A stretch of 64,000 bases of DNA from Pholiota molesta (taxonomy: Eukaryota > Basidiomycota > Agaricomycetes > Agaricales > Strophariaceae): assembly GCA_014925825.1 (NCBI GenBank), contig JACGCK010000211.1, forward strand, positions 1-64,000, written 5' to 3'. Shown piece after piece: positions 1 through 12,040 of this stretch. The notes under the pieces were generated by a model. That model was given only the letters and a program-made list of their open reading frames with translations. It did no database searches and was not told the origin of the DNA. The translations under genes and the position numbers were made by a program. Numbering within the stretch: the first letter of the stretch is position 1; each line of letters starts with the position of its first letter.

Positions 1-160
1 AACCCTTCGAATGTGTCCCAGCGCCTCCTGCCCTACGACAGAGCAGTCTCCAGCCAGTGTTTAGCTGGTTTACTTATGTGCAGTCGGGTGATGCTCTATC
101 AATAGACAAGGGGTTCACTATTTCTCTGGGTCTGGATCCCATTTTATCTCTCTGGATCCA

Positions 161-1320
161 ATGTCAAAAGATTTGAACTCAGCCCTTTTAGTCGATGCCC
201 TTCCTTCACCGAGTCAACGGGATGAATTCGACGCACTGTCGCTTCCGAATCCTTCCAACAAGCAATCGAAGGCTCTTCAAAGCTTCAAGTTGGTAATGGC
301 TCGTTTCTCACCATCATCCAGTGCTCGAGGACCTACCGACCGAGCTTCTCGTGAAAATATTTCATTCAACGCTTGGACTGGAGAGACGTCCTTGCTACTC
401 GCCAGGTGAGCTCGGTACCAATTGCATTTCGTATACTTATTCTGTGAAAGGTCTGCAAGCACTTGGTCGATATATCGACCGCGCAGCCTCTTTGTGTTCA
501 AGAAAGCCAATTGAAACTTACATGGGCGGAGAACTCAAACATGTAGTGGCTAGACGCAACTACCTGGCTAGATATCTGGGATTTGATGACTCTGAACGCC
601 ACTGCATCGAAGTTTGTAATCGGTTCCTTGAGTATTCTTCATCCCACCCGAAGTCCTATATATTTTTCTACTGTCCGTCAACCGGAGGCTTCCAGGTGGC
701 AAGCTTAGAATATCTATGAGGACCACATTTCTCTGTACGATATCAACAAATCTACTGATCCATGGCTGCCAGCCGATAAATTTGATGAGCCATTTATCCG
801 AATATTTTCGATAATGGACGGACATGGCTTTGTTATAGATTTTGCATCGGAAATTGCATCGCACGTTCCCTGTGGTAGACTCTTCAAGGTAAATTCAAGT
901 TGGGCAGCGTCCCGATACCGGAGTCTTAATTCTGAAATACCCTACTTTTATTAATCTCGAAAGTGAAATTCCTGTAAGTTTTCCGTCTTATCCACTGTTC
1001 TATTTCTCACAGCATACAATCATGCAGCAAGATATATCTCTTCTTCCAGATGACAATCTTGCTACCGTCTTAGCAAACGGCATTTCTCTCTACGTATCAC
1101 CAACCTTCAGTCGGTCCTTCCTGTAAACTTGCTGATGATTCCGGGATTCAGGAATCAGCCTTACTCAGGTTACTGGAAGGTGCGGTGCATCTATCTCAGC
1201 CATATCTACACCGAGACACTACGCGAGTAGCCTTTGCCGTCAAGGGTTCAACATATCGTTTGGTTATTCCACGTCGTAGCAACGACGATCTAGGGTACTT
1301 AATTATGAAAGACTTAGATA
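161..1320 (+). pseudogene. F-box family pseudogene, internally deleted
   Basis: Relic of the F-box family that recurs at 1501-3256, 23375-29622 and 53304-55097. A recognisable F-box (LEDLPTELLVKIFHSTLG, near 328-380) ends at a donor-like site at about 408. The next family segment, ending in the motif IEVCNRFL, follows almost at once, so most of the roughly 200-residue segment beginning CKRL(H/F)E in intact copies is missing. Further family pieces continue in different frames to the IPRRSNDD motif near 1270. The deletion and frame changes make a functional product unlikely. It sits tandem to the intact gene at 1501-3256. Confidence 0.75.
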
Positions 1321-1500
1321 TTACTTAATGCTAATGTTATTAATAATTTTAACTTATGGTACTAATTTATTAATTTGTCACCTATAGCTACTAAGCCACT
1401 TGTCACTGTTATCACATGACTTGGTTGGTTCAAGCGGCCACTGCCAGCTGCCAAATTGCTTTCATTTCACTTTCGACCCCGCCAATGCTCCAAAACCCAA

Positions 1501-3256
1501 TGTCTGAAGGTCCGGGACCTCTTGTAGAAACGCTGGTGCCTCATTTACGCACTCAACTTCAATATGCTGGCCGCAATTGGGCTGAATTTGACATATTGTC
1601 CCTCCTTACACCTCTCAGGACCTTGCACGACCAATGGAACTCCGTTCGACTATTAGCATATGTATCTAAAGGTCAGTCAAAATCTTTCACTGTTTAAGTG
1701 TATAGACTCATAACAATGCACTATTATATGAAGTGTTCGGGTGGTTCTGTCCACGCCGTAACTCTGCGTTCGAAGATCTGCCGACAGAGATTCTCGTAGA
1801 AATTTTCAAGCACATGGGTTGGAGAGATATTCTTGCTGGTCGGCAGGTAAGCTTTGTGCTTATTGGTCGCGTTTCATAAGCTCATGTTGTTACAGACTTG
1901 TAAACGCCTTCATGAGATATCGACCGCACGGCCACTATGGGCGTTCTTATTCAAACGACTCTCCGTTGAGCTAATGGCGCCACCAATTCTGGAAAGCCCA
2001 ATCGATACTTATACGGGCGCAGAATTAGAACGCACTGTTCTAAGATATATATCATCTGATATTCGATGGACCAGCTCACATCCACGAGTACGAAGTATTC
2101 CAATAACCCTTCATGGTTCTGGAGAATTCACCGTTCTTGTGGAGGGAGGGAGATGGCTCCTGTTGACATCATCACAAATGGTTGCTGGCTGCGTTTATGC
2201 GTATGATCTGGACAAACCTGACCCAGAGCCCTTGTGCATTATCGATATCGGGGAAGCGGACCCTGAGCAGCGTTGGTTTATGGCGGCAGACGTGGATCAT
2301 AATGAGGTCCAGTTGACCTTCAACCTTTGTCTTTTTCCCTACTCTACCGCGTGCGATTCGAGTCTTGAGTATCCTCCTGGCGGCATCCATGTCTATCGTG
2401 TATCATTGCAAGGCCACGGACGCGACGCAACACTCATGGCCCGAAAACTCAAATCGCTTCAGAACGGCTTCCGAGCTTACACCCTGGCATTTACTTTGCG
2501 TGGACATTATCTGGCCAGGTCTCTCGGTTTTTACGACGGGCGCTACCAGTGCATCGAAGTTTGTAACTGGTTTCTGTCGGATTCTTCTATGCATTGGAAG
2601 TCATATATTGATTTGAATAAATACATCCCCGTAAGCCTTTTGTCTCGTATAACGCGTTCTCTTTTCTCACAGTATATGCTCAGAAAAATATAAGTTTACT
2701 TCCAGATGAAAAGCTTATCGTCGTCTCGCACGATGCCATTTTTCTTTACAATATTGCAAATCTTCATCCGATCCTTGCCGGTGAACTTGTAACGGATGCG
2801 ACTCAAACAATTGAATCGTACTGGAAACACTCGGACGCCACACCAGTTGTACGTATACATATATCCAAACCATATCTTCATCCATGCGGAACCCGACTTG
2901 CTATTGCTATGGGAGGTGCCATATATGGTCTGACCATTGCCGATCGCGACGAGGAACCCAAGTATCAGTTACTCTCTAGTGTCAATGCTTGTGGCACACT
3001 ATGGACCTCTGTTGGTATTGACAAGGTCTATATCCATCATCCTACTGGGCACGTTGAGACTGCTAGTTATATTTGGCCGGACGACGAGTACCATACGAAC
3101 GCTGCTCCTTCACTTCTGGTCCCGACCGTTCGTTATCAGGAATGGGAGTCTCCGAATCACTGGTCATCTGTTCCCTTATTCGATGAAAGGTCCTGTCGCG
3201 TCTTTTCAACCGTAGACAAAGGGCCTTGTGTTGTTATTGATTACGCATGTAAATGA
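1501..3256 (+). CDS. F-box domain protein (expanded fungal family)
   Basis: Probable substrate-recognition subunit of an SCF ubiquitin ligase, judged only from the F-box; the long C-terminal region is not recognised. Exons fit 1501-1671, 1734-1846, 1896-2630 and 2684-3256, all with GT..AG introns. The F-box (EDLPTEILVEIFKHMGWRDI) lies in exon 2 and is cut by an intron just after GRQ. The C-terminal part carries family motifs (LSVELMAPPILESPIDTYTG, GGRWLLLTSS, IEVCNWFLSDSS, GGAIYGLTIA) shared with the other copies. The start was chosen by alignment with the copy at 27375; an upstream in-frame ATG at 1416 is possible. The reading frame is intact and the gene ends 76 bp from a convergent gene. 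Confidence 0.85.
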
Positions 3257-3332
3257 CATTGAAGTCGCAGTATTTCATACAGATCATATTTATTTTGAAA
3301 ACACTCTTCGCAGATATCAATTCATAATTTCT

Positions 3333-5013
3333 TCATACCCTCTGTGGACCAAGCACGTCGATGATGGCTTGCACAAGCTCAGAAGGGGTGAGTTTGGACT
3401 GTCCATCAAATCAATATAAGTATGTATATCACGAAGCTGATTCATATCTTGTAATGAAATCAACTCACCCAGGCCAGCAACATCTTCACGAGCATATCAT
3501 TCGTAATGTCAAGTGGGGGGAAGATGAAGGATTCGTAGAGAGGCCTCGCATCTGATGACGGTGATGAGGATGGCACAAGAGTCCTGACGAGTCCGAAGAT
3601 CCAAATCTTGCCATTCGTGAGGTAAAAAGGCACCGCCTTCCGACTACGAATACGTAGTATAGTATCAGCGACATGTTCCTTGGTTGAAATAATAACAGAT
3701 ACTCACGCCGAATCAAGTTGGTCACTGGCACTACTCATTCTAATATATATATGCCATGCATTAGTAATTGGAAACTTCACAAAATTTGCAAAAATGAAAA
3801 GTAACTGACAAGGCGATGCACTGCCCCACAACCTGGGGAAGGTGAGCTTCCAGCTTGACCGCCAGGTCCTTAGCCTCAATCACAATAATGTTGATGCCAA
3901 TTAACAATCCTGCTAGATGGTTATAACTGGGAGCTAGTGGATGTACAAATGACTTCAATGTGTTAAATTTAGATTCAGAATCATACAAACACACCCTTCA
4001 TTGCATCTGACTTGAATGTTTTGAACGCTTCTTCACTCCAGCCCTGGTCGAATCTAGCTATGATAGCATAGTCTGCCACACCAGTTAATGTAGTGTTGAA
4101 GTTGCCATACTTGATACTGGAAAGTCTTGACGGTGTCACCTTGCCGTCGCTTGCAGTCTGAATTGTAAATTCAGGGATAATCAGTACCCAATGTCCTTCG
4201 CTTCGTAGATATCTTCCCAGCTCCAACACCCATTTATCGATGTCGAACCTTGCACTAGCCTCTTTCTAAAATAGACGAGGAATTCCATGATGAGTGGTGT
4301 GAATAAATGTGATGAATGAACTAGTTGCACGCACGCGCGGAAGCACCAGGCTTTCAATAAGTTTGACACCGTCAAACACACCACTATGGTCCCAAGCTTC
4401 GGAGTTGTATAAATCCTTCTTGTACGTTTGTCGATGGATCTTTTGAGTGCACTCCACAATCAACCTCGTTTTTTTTTCATCGATTTGTTGTAAGAGAGGC
4501 GGCTTAACTCCAAGCATATTCTGCAACTTCTCCCATGTTAGGCTGGAGAACGGAAGAAGCTGTGCCAAAATATCATCGGATCAGCTTGAGCTTTCAATGA
4601 ATTGATCAGGGAACAACGGAAACTCGTACAATTGCATTTGCATCCCCTTTGGCCTGTCGATGTCGTTCGAGCTCCTCTAATTCGGTTTGAATATTCTGGA
4701 GATATCCTTTCATATCGACAAATGCTTCGACATTTGGAAAGGCGCCGAACTCTGCGTTGAGCATTTGAGACACTCGACTGAAAGTCGTCGTTAGACTATT
4801 GGCCTGTTTTTTTGGGATCTCTCCAATGCAAGACACAGATTCGAATTTCGAACTAGATTGAGAAGACCCTGACCAAGGCGCATATTCAATCTCCCAATCG
4901 CCTGGGGGGGATCGAATATTATCGTCGGTCGAGTCGTCCCTGATTCTATTTCTTTCGAGGGCAATTGAGATAGATTCGGGAGAAGGAGGAGGAGGAGGGA
5001 CTTTCTTAGGCAT
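3333..5013 (-). CDS. Putative PD-(D/E)XK nuclease-like fungal protein, copy 1
   Basis: Member of a family present three times in this window (also 51156-52993 and a relic near 10150-10570). Exon 1 starts at the ATG ending at 5013 (MPKKVPPPPPSPES) and runs to 4630; exon 2 begins at 4559 (LLPFSSLTWEKL). Later exons carry LTGVADYAIIARF, then INIIVIEAKDL and HLPQVVGQCIAL, and a last part with VPFYLTNGKIWIFG. The order Asp, then E-A-K on a hydrophobic strand, then a Q-containing helix resembles the restriction-endonuclease-like core; this is inference from motif order. The N-terminus is proline- and Ser/Asp-rich and looks disordered. The stop is at 3333-3335. Exact exon borders after exon 2 are approximate. 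Function unknown. Confidence 0.7.
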
Positions 5014-5139
5014 TTGAGAAAGCGACCGGATTGTGAATTCTGAGGGACAGATAAGAGGTGCTCTGTTGCGCCGGTTTATATAGAGAAATTTCAGCCATTT
5101 TCTCGGAGTTTTACAATAATCAGAGGAATCACAGATCAT

Positions 5140-6580
5140 CGATAGCGTACGTCTCCAACAAAGCCATGCCCAAGAATGAATTTGAAGGATATATTATCGC
5201 CGAATCGCGTCCACATTCTTGCATCAGGTCTACCCCTTGAATCAAGCACCAGAAACCATGTCAATGGGAATCAGAAGACCATTTCTGCGCTTGGGCGACT
5301 TGGAGTTTTGAGCCTCGTTTCCACCAGAAGATTGCTTTCCAAAAGATTATCACCACCGGTGATATGATCGAACGTAGCCTGAAAAAGTTCTCAAAAGATA
5401 CAAAGGAATATCCATCAAATTACCAGATTTTCTACATACTTCCCGATTGCGCAGTGCTTAATGATACTACAATCCTGAAAAGGACTACCACGTTGTGCTA
5501 TGGCTCAAGTAGAATTGATTACTTCCGCCCAACGTCAGTTTTCCTTCCTATTTTCAGAATACATCATCCAATCTACTGGTTTCCATTGTCTCTGTGGTGT
5601 GCATTGTTCCAAGTTTCCAACCCTCTGACTCGATTGAACTTGTATTTCACACCTGCGAATCAGTTCCTAATTAGAAGTGTTGACGCTTGTAGGACAAGTC
5701 AAGGGTACCTGCTACTATAAGGAGAACATATTACGCGCTCTATTGTCCCAGCTGCCGCCGGAGCGCAACCCGAAACCATTCCAAGACGTCTACGGAATAC
5801 AGCTGCGTTTAAACGGTTACGGTGCTTCAGCAGCTTCACTGGACTTCCTGATTATCACTGGGATTCTTCCATCAATCAAGTATGGGTTCAAATTGAGGAG
5901 TTGGTAAATGGCAACATGAATACATACCTGATATGGCTAGATGTCACTATTCATTAGCACGGTGAATTCCTGCTCATTTTACTTATCCGAGCCGATTCTG
6001 CATGAGGCACACTGTCGTCTTAATTTTTTTTCTCGCGCGGAGAGTACCTTGAAAGCGGCAGCTTTGCGGCTGCACGAGATCATTGCCCGAATCCGATGCC
6101 TTTTTTCTTTTAAAAAATAATCTACATGTCACATTGAAGCCTTCCCACTCTTACTGGTGCGACAAAGACATTAACGGGTTCGATGCAGTGGGCTCAGGGA
6201 ATGACTCGGAGGGGCACGTTGTTTCGTTATCATTCTTACCGGGTGACTCAATGAGAGAACGGCTACTCGGTTTTAATTTACGGAGATTTTCATTCGTTGT
6301 TCTTGTGAAATCTGCGACTTCGTCGCTATCTTTTCCGGATTTGTGCGTTGTTGGCTGTTGTACTTGGGTGCAAGCAAAACATCTTTTTCTTATGCCATTT
6401 GGCTAGTCTCTTTGGCATATTGATGGATGTATAGCCGATGCCAACAAGTCCAAGAAAGGTGAAGGGTAACATGAACACGTCGAATCCGCCCACATTACTT
6501 TTACGCGTCGTCTACCATACGATACACGTCTGTTTCCGATATGTGTGTGTGATTTTTCGACAAAAAAAATGGTGTGGAAG
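5140..6580. other. Intergenic stretch without a recognisable gene
   Basis: Between the nuclease-like gene and the eL20 relic. Several ORFs of 60-120 codons occur (for example 5364-5720 and 6083-6406), but none shows a familiar motif, paralogue in the window or convincing exon structure. Confidence 0.5.
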
Positions 6581-6599
6581 ATGATGGGCGGACAAATAC

Positions 6600-7191
6600 T
6601 TCGTGGGGCTGAGTGCCGATCCCTAAGGCTCCTTGCGCATCTTTGTTGCCGCCAACTTGTACCGTTTCTGGTATCTCTTGAGGCACGCGCTGTATTTACA
6701 GCGTCTTGTATGAACGGCTCCTCAGCAGCGGCCAGCCTCAAAGGCAATGGCAACTCAAAAAGGTTGCAAAAAGGTCACGAAGGCCAATGGCGAAACTGTC
6801 CCTTCCAGCCCTCAAAAAGCTAAGGCGGAATGGGATTGCTAATTATAGGGCTCTGCGCGTTTCGATTTTGCTTGTTCGCCGTTCCCGTGATATGTAAAGA
6901 TCCACATTTACGAAAAAGGAGCCCTTGAACGTCATTTGCTACGACTCCCTCTCCGGTACCCACAACATATACAAGGAGTTGAATCCGTGATCTCAGCCGC
7001 GCTGATGCTGTCAAGAGCTTGTATCAGGACATGGCTGCCAGACATCGTGCCCGCTTCAAGTCGATCCACGTACATGCCTGGCGAGATTTGATTTTAGATT
7101 GGCGCGCTCATACATCTCCCTCCTTAGATTCCTGCACCGTGTCACGAATTTCCACTTGGCCTGCGTTGCCAACCGTTCCGTCACCTTCTGA
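6600..7191 (+). pseudogene. Ribosomal protein eL20 (L18a/L20) pseudogene, copy 1
   Basis: Plus-strand decayed copy of the intact eL20 gene at 30477-31203. Matching pieces are the segment for RFWYFLR near 6659-6680, QLKK near 6749, the third exon ([20 protein letters not shown]) at about 6900-7075, and the 3' end including VANR.VTF with a stop at 7189-7191. The first exon is rearranged, an 8-base insertion interrupts the QLKK segment, and the frame is broken several times. Intron remnants are retained, so this arose by DNA-level duplication and not by retrotransposition. It lies directly upstream of the LARP pseudogene. Confidence 0.82.
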
Positions 7192-7292
7192 GCGGGTTCG
7201 TTGTGTTTTATTGTGGTTGTGGGCTGGGGTTCGGACGAGGGTTGTAAATCGCAAGAAATATACTTATATAAGTTAGTTGACGCACTGTTACC

Positions 7293-10014
7293 CGGGCGCC
7301 TAAAATTACCGAGTTCATGTATCACGACGCATCACCGCACTTTGTGGGAAGCAAATAGCTTGATAAATTAGGTCATGCCGCTCGCTGTGGGACTAAACTG
7401 GAGATGGATAGTGGTAATACTGTGTCCAGCGTGTGGTTAGCATATTTTTGGAAATACAGTTTTTTCGTGTTCAACTCGGGGATATAATTGGCGTCGGTTC
7501 GCTAATTAAATGAGTGAAACATTACCTTCAACGATACAGGAACATGGACAGGAAATGAAAGAAATCACCATTATTGGCGGGCGTCTAAGTCGAGTGTGCC
7601 AAAAAAAATTGATCGGGTGTGGCACAGAGTGAGCGTGGGAACGGGTGTGTGTCATCTGCGCTCGTTTCATCGACGGGCATCTGAGGCTGCAGAGAACCGC
7701 GATCCATGGTCGCCCCCGCTCCGCCCAGCGCACCGCTCTCCTACGCAGAACGCGCAAAGAGGGCTCAGAACATCAGGTCCAACATCGCAGCACCCCGCCC
7801 CTGCAAAATATCTTTGCCCAGCCCCCACCGCCAGCGTCGTCGGTTCATGTTGCTGTAGTCGGTACCACATCCGCCTCGTCGGCGGCGTCCGCAGCGAGCA
7901 CTGCGAGCACTGCGCCGTCATCGGCCGCCGTATCCTCGTCCTTGTCTGACGACACACCCAACTCTTCCATCCTTTTTGGCACCCGCGCTTCCTCGCCCAT
8001 ACCCTCCACCTCTTTTTCATCCCCCAGCAGCAACCCGAATTCCTCACTGCGGTCTGCAAGCAAGACTGCAGAACAGACTGGAGCAGGCGCGACATCGACA
8101 TCTGGGCAGCTGGCTGCGAAGGCGCTGTCCATCGTGGCGGCCCACACTGGTGTCGGCAAGCCACCCGCGACGAATGTCTGGAGCCAGCGCATCGAGCGCA
8201 TGTCTGCCGCCCGTGCCGCAGCAGCGGCCCCGCCTTCGAGTCAGGCCCTCAATCCAAGTCAAAACACCCCCGTTACGACAGCAGCAACAGGCGTCTCTGA
8301 TACTGCCAGTGCCGCTGCGAGTGCCACGCCAGCGTCAGTGCGAAGCGTGTCGGCCTCCACCCAGGGTTCGTCCACAGCCACCCCAAATACGCCCCCCGCG
8401 GCATCCCAAGGCATCCCTTCCCACCGACGCTCAGGGTCTAAAAGTAGCCAACGCAAAGCCGAAAACGAATCAGATAGCGGCATCCACATCCACATCCCTC
8501 GGAAAAGAAGATGACCCTTTTGTCGTCAAAGTCCCTGCGCAGCGCCTGCCGCCCACATGGGCCGCTGCAGCGTCCCCATCACTACCCGCTCCTCCGCCTT
8601 CTTCCTCTGCCTCCGCGTCCGTCGCAATGACACCAGCAGCATCAACGTCATCCTTAGGCCTGCCGTGCCAGGAATTTCTGCCGAAGCCTGGCCAGAAGTG
8701 GGCAACTCGGCTCTCGCGGCCTCGACATCTACTGTCGGAGATTCCCCGCGGCCGAGCGAGTCCCTAACCGCTGGAGAGGAGCACGGGGCGGGCAGAGAGG
8801 AAGCAGAAAGTTTTTCTGAAGGCAAAGGTGAGCATTGTTAAATTCAAATTTTTCTCTTCGGCTTCTTGGTTTTCGGCTCGGATTTTTGAAGAGCTCTTAC
8901 AACCATTTCACCATTTTTTTTTCACCTGATCTCCATTTGTTCTAATTGTCAGCGCCTAGTTCGTATTCATGGCGTTCTGGCTCTGATTTGTCGCTGGTCT
9001 TGCGAAGAATTAGCCACGTGCCCGTCGCGCCGTCCCCCGCGCCCGCGCCCGCGCTCCAGGCCTCCGCGCCGCCGTTCTACCCCCAGAGCCACCATGTCCC
9101 GCAGGCGGGCGATTCCGCGTTCAACCGGGCACCTGTGTACCCGCCGCCGCCTGGCCCGCCGCCGCCGCCGATGTACCCTGTGTATGCGCCGCCGACGTTT
9201 GGGTATGGGGCATGGCAGGCGCCGCCGGCGGGGTATGGGCCGCTGCCGCCGCACCAGCAGCAGCAGGGCTATGTGCCGCTGCAGTATGTGGAAGGGCCGC
9301 CGCCGCCGGAGGCTGTTAGCGATGGCGAGGCTGCACAAGCACGTGTAGAGGCGGAGGGGGAGGTAGGATTGGAAGGAAGAGAGCACGGTGCGGGTAGTGC
9401 GCGTAGTCTGAGTCGCGAGAAGATGATGTTTGGGAGCATCGGCTTGGCGGCTGTGGCGAGGGAGAGCGGAGTCGGGAATGCGAGTGCGGTGGTGCGGGGG
9501 GATGGGCGTGAGGGTGTGGTGGTGGTGGTCAATGGGGAGAGCGGGTCGCCGGAGGTGTCGCGGGCGAAGGAGGAGCACATTGCGGGTGACCAGGAAACAG
9601 GCCACGCTAGAGGACAAGGGAGAGACGCGAAGGACAGAGCGGACAGGAAGGCGAGAGCGGAACGGACCCTCCGCGGAACGGGAGAAGGAGGGCGCTAGGC
9701 CGAGCGCGGGGAAGCCATTTGACGGCACCATCCCAGCCGTGAGCCGTCCAGGCGTCGCAAAGCGTACAGGCCGAGATCAAATGGAAGTTCGGCACTGCGA
9801 AACTGCCAACAACACGCCGCCCGTCCAGCGCCAGCAAGCGCTCCCTCCCGTTGAAGACGCCGCACCACCACCACCACAGCAGCAGCAGTCAGAGGAGCCG
9901 CAGCCATGCTATAAGCGTCGAGCACGATGCCCGCCATCTTTACCGCAAACTCCGCACACTCAGGCGACGCGCTGTCGCCCTACCCCGCGACGCTCGACTT
10001 CCATGTCGAATTAA
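7293..10014 (+). pseudogene. LARP1-like pseudogene (inverted, truncated duplicate of the 18014-22763 gene)
   Basis: Near-copy of the 5' two thirds of the La-motif gene on the opposite strand, including about 400 bp of its upstream region. The matching ATG is at 7706 and opens the same N-terminus (MVAPAPPSAPLSYAERAKRA), but the frame is lost within about 40 codons. At about 9010 the sequence jumps from the segment SDLSLV.RRI directly to one encoding APSPAPA, skipping roughly 0.8 kb that is present at about 20640-21450 in the full gene. The copy stops near 10012 in the segment LSPYPA.LD, before the La motif. It cannot make the RNA-binding domain. Confidence 0.88.
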
Positions 10015-10149
10015 TGTATATACATGTTAATATGATACCATGCATGAGTAGTCAATATGAATGTCATAAAATAAACCTCAAATTTGCTCGAAAAAAACAG
10101 TGCCAGGAACGGCTGCTTGCAGCTTGATTTCAAGCTGAGTCTACAGTTT

Positions 10150-10570
10150 ACGCCATGTCGAGCTAGGAAACGAAAGAAGCTGTACCAATATATCAGAGCA
10201 GCTGGAGCTTTCCATTGATGAATTCATAATTCATCAGGAAACTCGGAAACTCATACCGTTTGCACTTGGATCCCGGTTCAAGTTGGCCAATCCAAGGCCT
10301 TTTCGATATTACTTACTTGAGCTCCTCCAATTCGATAATTTGGACTTCTAATGAACAAAGGCTTCGACATTTCGATAATCGTCGAGCACTTCCTCGAGCA
10401 TTTCAGAAACCCGATCGAAAGTGTTTGCCAGACTCTTGGCGCCTCTTTCTGGGATCTCTCCAATGCGAGACACAGATTCCAAACCAGAAGGGCCCTAACT
10501 AGGCATGCGGAGGCAGATCGTCAAACTCATCTTCAATTGGAAGGAAGAGAATATTGGCATCGGTCAGGTC
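10150..10570 (-). pseudogene. Fragment of the nuclease-like family
   Basis: The minus strand resembles the junction of exons 1 and 2 of the gene at 3333-5013. Shared landmarks are the run near 10170-10240 (AAGAAGCTGT, then AGCTTTC and ATTGATGAATT, equivalent to about 4550-4610) and the GGGATCTCTCCAATG stretch at about 10450 (equivalent to about 4815). No long open frame remains and the catalytic-type segment is absent. Confidence 0.7.
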
Positions 10571-10800
10571 TTTGATAAAAGACTCATATGATGTATTTGA
10601 TCGATCCTGATTCGATGATTGACTCCCTGCAGGCTATGTGCCCGTCGCCCGAGTGTGGCTGTTCTATAAATTGATGAAGTTGTGAGTCACTTGCGCGCAA
10701 CAGATAATATAAGAAGAATGCTTGCGACCTACAGTTCCGGAAGACATCCCACCATATCTCGAACTTGTTGGAAGCAACTTTACCACCTTTGCAAGAAACA

Positions 10801-11429
10801 ATGCCACACGACAGAGACGATTATATTTTCTTCTGGAAAACGAACGAGGTGCAGTAAGTATAAATCGAAGCAAACAAGGCTGAAGTATGAGCTGATTGAA
10901 CATGTACAGCGGATGGGGATCGCAATGGTATACTTCGCCGTTCAATGCTGTCGTTACGATTGCACCTTCGGACAGCGATGAGCAGGACCCAGCTGGACCA
11001 GAGGAGGTCGTCTTCCCCACCGCCGAGCACTGGATGATGTTGCAGAAGGCACTCCTATTCAAAGACTCGGTCATCGCACGAGAGATATTGGAGGTGCCTG
11101 GGACCAGCGCAACCGATATGGCGCATATCAAGGCACTCGGACGAAAAGTGAAAGACTTCGATGACGAAACATGGGTCGCGAATCGAGAGCGAATCGTTTT
11201 GGAGGGAAATTTGCTGAAGTTCAGGCAGAATGAGGTATTGCATAAGAAGTTGCTAGATACAGGGGATAAAGTCATCGTGGAGGCGAGCCCAAGAGATAGG
11301 ATCTGGGGTGTTGGATTCGGGGAGCGTAATGCGCTGAATCAGAAGGAAAGATGGGGTTTGAATTTGTTGGGAAAGGCTTTGGAAGAGACGAGACGAATTC
11401 TCCGCGCCGACGAGGAAATAAAGTTATGA
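10801..11429 (+). CDS. NADAR domain protein (YbiA-like, DUF1768)
   Basis: NADAR proteins are N-glycosidase-like proteins linked to ADP-ribose/NAD metabolism; bacterial YbiA acts on riboflavin-pathway intermediates. Two exons are supported: 10801-10853 (MPHDRDDYIFFWKTNEV) and 10910-11429, joined by a 56-nt GT..AG intron that restores the motif order F.FW ... W.SPF ... PTAEHWMM.QKALLF. The C-terminal half contains DD.TW...RE.IV..G...KF and the ASPRDRIWG(V)GFG signature, both typical of the family. The product is about 190 residues, a normal length for this fold, and the frame is intact. The specific substrate in fungi is unknown. Confidence 0.9.
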
Positions 11430-12040
11430 AGGATCCGCTTCTAAGTTATGACGAGCATGAATCCGATGATTTTTTAAATCGAGTTTTATTCTTTAGGCTA
11501 GCATGGGAAATAAATTTATGTAGTATTGCAATATGGTATAAAATGCTGTCCAATGCGTATCTGGAGTCCAGGTCGCCACTTGATCAGGAAAATGCACAAC
11601 GAGCTTCACTTCACCATACACGGCTGATTTTGTGAGATTCCATTGAACGAACGCACATTCGGCAATGCGTCAGCAATTGCATCGCGTTGAAGGATTTGAG
11701 CTGCTGCAGGCCCTGTTGGATTGGTCCTGGATCCCATTCGTCCTTTGAGGCGCCAAACCGTCTCTGCCAGAAATCCCCCCCAGGTTCACCCTGTGATCAA
11801 AGTGCTGCATCAACGTTCAACGTTCAACGTTCAACGTTGAGATATCACAAAGACTCATATGCCAGGTTGCTCGAATTTCTCACAATCCCTATGCAGGTAT
11901 TGAACATTTTAGAATGCTCACCAGCGCCCACAGCGCTGTTCAACTCATCAATAAATCAGAAGTACACATGAATATGTTTTGATTGATCGCAGAATAGTAT
12001 AAAATTTGCAAGGTGATAGTGATGAGGAGGATTCCTTTTC
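11430..12040. other. Intergenic region with a short 7-bp tandem repeat
   Basis: No gene recognised. At 11811-11839 the unit AACGTTC (caacgttcaacgttcaacg) is repeated about four times head to tail. The region holds the 3' flanks of the NADAR gene and of the convergent AA9 gene. Confidence 0.6.

Noticed and set aside
5364..5907. Possible gene from ORFs 5364-5720 and 5677-5907
   Set aside because: No plausible splice join, no recognisable domain and no paralogue in the window.
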